A stretch of DNA of 52,382 nt, from contig JAGRFY010000026.1 in assembly GCA_020445765.1 (NCBI GenBank), forward strand, positions 1 to 52,382. The letters run 5' to 3'. This document shows positions 51,754-52,382 of this stretch, one piece after another. Numbering within the stretch: position 1 is the first letter of the stretch; every line of letters begins with the position of its first letter. This DNA is from Rhodocyclaceae bacterium (GTDB lineage Bacteria > Pseudomonadota > Gammaproteobacteria > Burkholderiales > Rhodocyclaceae). The notes beneath the pieces are model-generated. The model did not search any database. It was not told the origin of the DNA and worked only from the letters and a program-made list of their open reading frames with translations. Made by a program: the position numbers and the translations under genes.

Positions 51754-51814
51754 CATTGCCCCGAAGCCGTGAGGCTTTCCGGTTGAACAGCAGGGGCTTA
51801 CCGGACCAACGCGC
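51754..51814 (-). repeat. structured leader repeat, copy C
   Basis: Plus-strand pattern GCCCCGAAGCC-GTGA-GGC, TTTCCGG, a variable part, then GGGGCTTACCGGACC. It matches copies A and B in order (hairpin, TCCGG, variable, GGGCTxACCGGAC) and lies just 5' of the masking leader of the DUF3577 gene. Confidence 0.5.
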
Positions 51815-51856
51815 GCAAGCGCACTGATGCCGTTGTTCTAAGCGATGACCCGCCAC

Positions 51857-52382
51857 GTGTCAAGGTCGCATGAGGACATTCACGAACGTCCGTGCGCCAG
51901 GCGACAAGGACGATCAAGGCAACGTTGCACCCTCAACTCGTCCGCCAGCGTCGCGCAGCGGCCATCGTGGGATAGCGTGGATGCAGGCCCAACCTACGCC
52001 AACGGCAGTTTCCGCATCATCACGCAGTCATCGAAGCCGAACGCCGCCGACGGAAAGGCCTCGGCCTGAGATGACGGCCAGCTTGGTGATATCGACGCCT
52101 GCAATGTGGCCGACACCTGCCGCATGACCTTCAACGCCTTCGAACGGCAGGTCTCAAAGTCATCGAACTGGCGCTACCGACCCATTGCTGCCGATCACGA
52201 GGACGCAAGAGCCGACGTCCAACGTTCAGCTTGAGGGACTGTCTAAAAGCTGGAACAACCAGCTTTTAGACAGTCCCTCTCGAAACGCTCCTTGTTAGGG
52301 CAAACTTGGTTAGCGAAGCCTCGAACCATCGGGATTTACGGCCTCTTCGTCTCTGCAGGTTGGGTAATAGACCTTCTTATCT
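51857..52382. other. gene-free right end
   Basis: No gene can be supported in these 526 bases. A short plus-strand stretch ending TGA at 52234 reads DACNVADTCRMTFNAFERQV and may be a worn gene tail. The remainder holds only the palindrome at 52233-52279. Confidence 0.45.
52233..52279. repeat. perfect 47-base palindrome, 21-base arms
   Basis: The arm at 52233-52253 (GAGGGACTGTCTAAAAGC then TGG) and the arm at 52259-52279 are exact reverse complements around AACAA. The form GGGACTGTCTAAAA is like the terminal repeat of an insertion sequence, so this may be two ends facing each other (a minimal remnant or junction). As RNA it would be a very strong hairpin, but no T-run follows. Confidence 0.6.

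Noticed and set aside
51845-52127. Short plus-strand frames at the right end
   Set aside because: Composition is arbitrary (Ser/Arg/Pro-rich), they overlap each other in different frames, and they have no ribosome binding sites.
1-52382. tRNA or rRNA genes and ICE attachment sites
   Set aside because: No cloverleaf-like sequence, no rRNA stretch and no integrase or direct-repeat pair typical of ICE ends was seen, so the element's ends lie outside the window.

Overview
The window is a high-GC proteobacterial stretch that reads as part of a large integrating conjugative element (ICE) of the PFGI-1/ICEclc type. The evidence is a nearly complete, tightly overlapping set of the GI-type (G-type) mating-pair genes known as the PFL_46xx/47xx families, plus other proteins typical of such elements (RadC-like, DUF3275, DUF3577/STY4534). 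Base composition and family content fit a high-GC beta- or gammaproteobacterium, but no host marker gene is present, so the genus cannot be fixed.

Layout. (1) Positions 1-1806: two orphan minus-strand genes and a long leader with three strong hairpins. (2) Positions 1807-18997, plus strand: the main transfer operon, in order pilL-like, PilP-like protein, TIGR03759, lytic transglycosylase, traD coupling ATPase, TIGR03747, RAQPRD, TIGR03758, TIGR03745, TIGR03750, TIGR03746, TIGR03749, TIGR03752, TIGR03751 lipoprotein, TraC/VirB4-type ATPase, an unknown gene, TIGR03755, a small membrane protein and TraG-N. (3) Positions 19012-23726: a small minus-strand gene, then a second plus-strand transfer operon (DsbC-like, TIGR03757, TraU/TIGR03756, TIGR03765, a secreted protein, and an unusual fusion of a lysozyme-like domain to a TIGR03758-like pilin segment). 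(4) Positions 23727-31103: an accessory zone with a decayed two-domain lipoprotein gene, small unknown genes, an Mrr-type nuclease gene split by an in-frame amber codon, a complete IS1634-family insertion sequence and an HDOD-domain protein. (5) Positions 31360-46505, minus strand: a type I secretion cargo, transcribed hlyB-like exporter, hlyD-like adaptor, glycosyltransferase, a small candidate immunity gene, then a 3202-residue RTX protein. (6) Positions 46915-51673, minus strand: ICE genes radC, three unknowns, DUF3275 and DUF3577. (7) Positions 51857-52382: no convincing gene, but a perfect 47-base palindrome.

Two things stand out. First, the giant RTX protein carries at its N-terminus a domain that looks like a polymorphic toxin warhead. 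The gene just upstream looks like its immunity partner, and both have much lower GC than the RTX repeats. With the exporter genes alongside, this suggests a mobile contact-independent toxin/immunity system exported by type I secretion. Second, at least four separate genes of the right-hand ICE module are preceded by leaders with one shared fold (outer stem, inner hairpin, then a Shine-Dalgarno-facing segment). In three of them the last stem would mask the ribosome binding site, and in at least one a competing pairing would free it. This looks like a family of translational RNA switches that could coordinate ICE genes scattered outside one operon.
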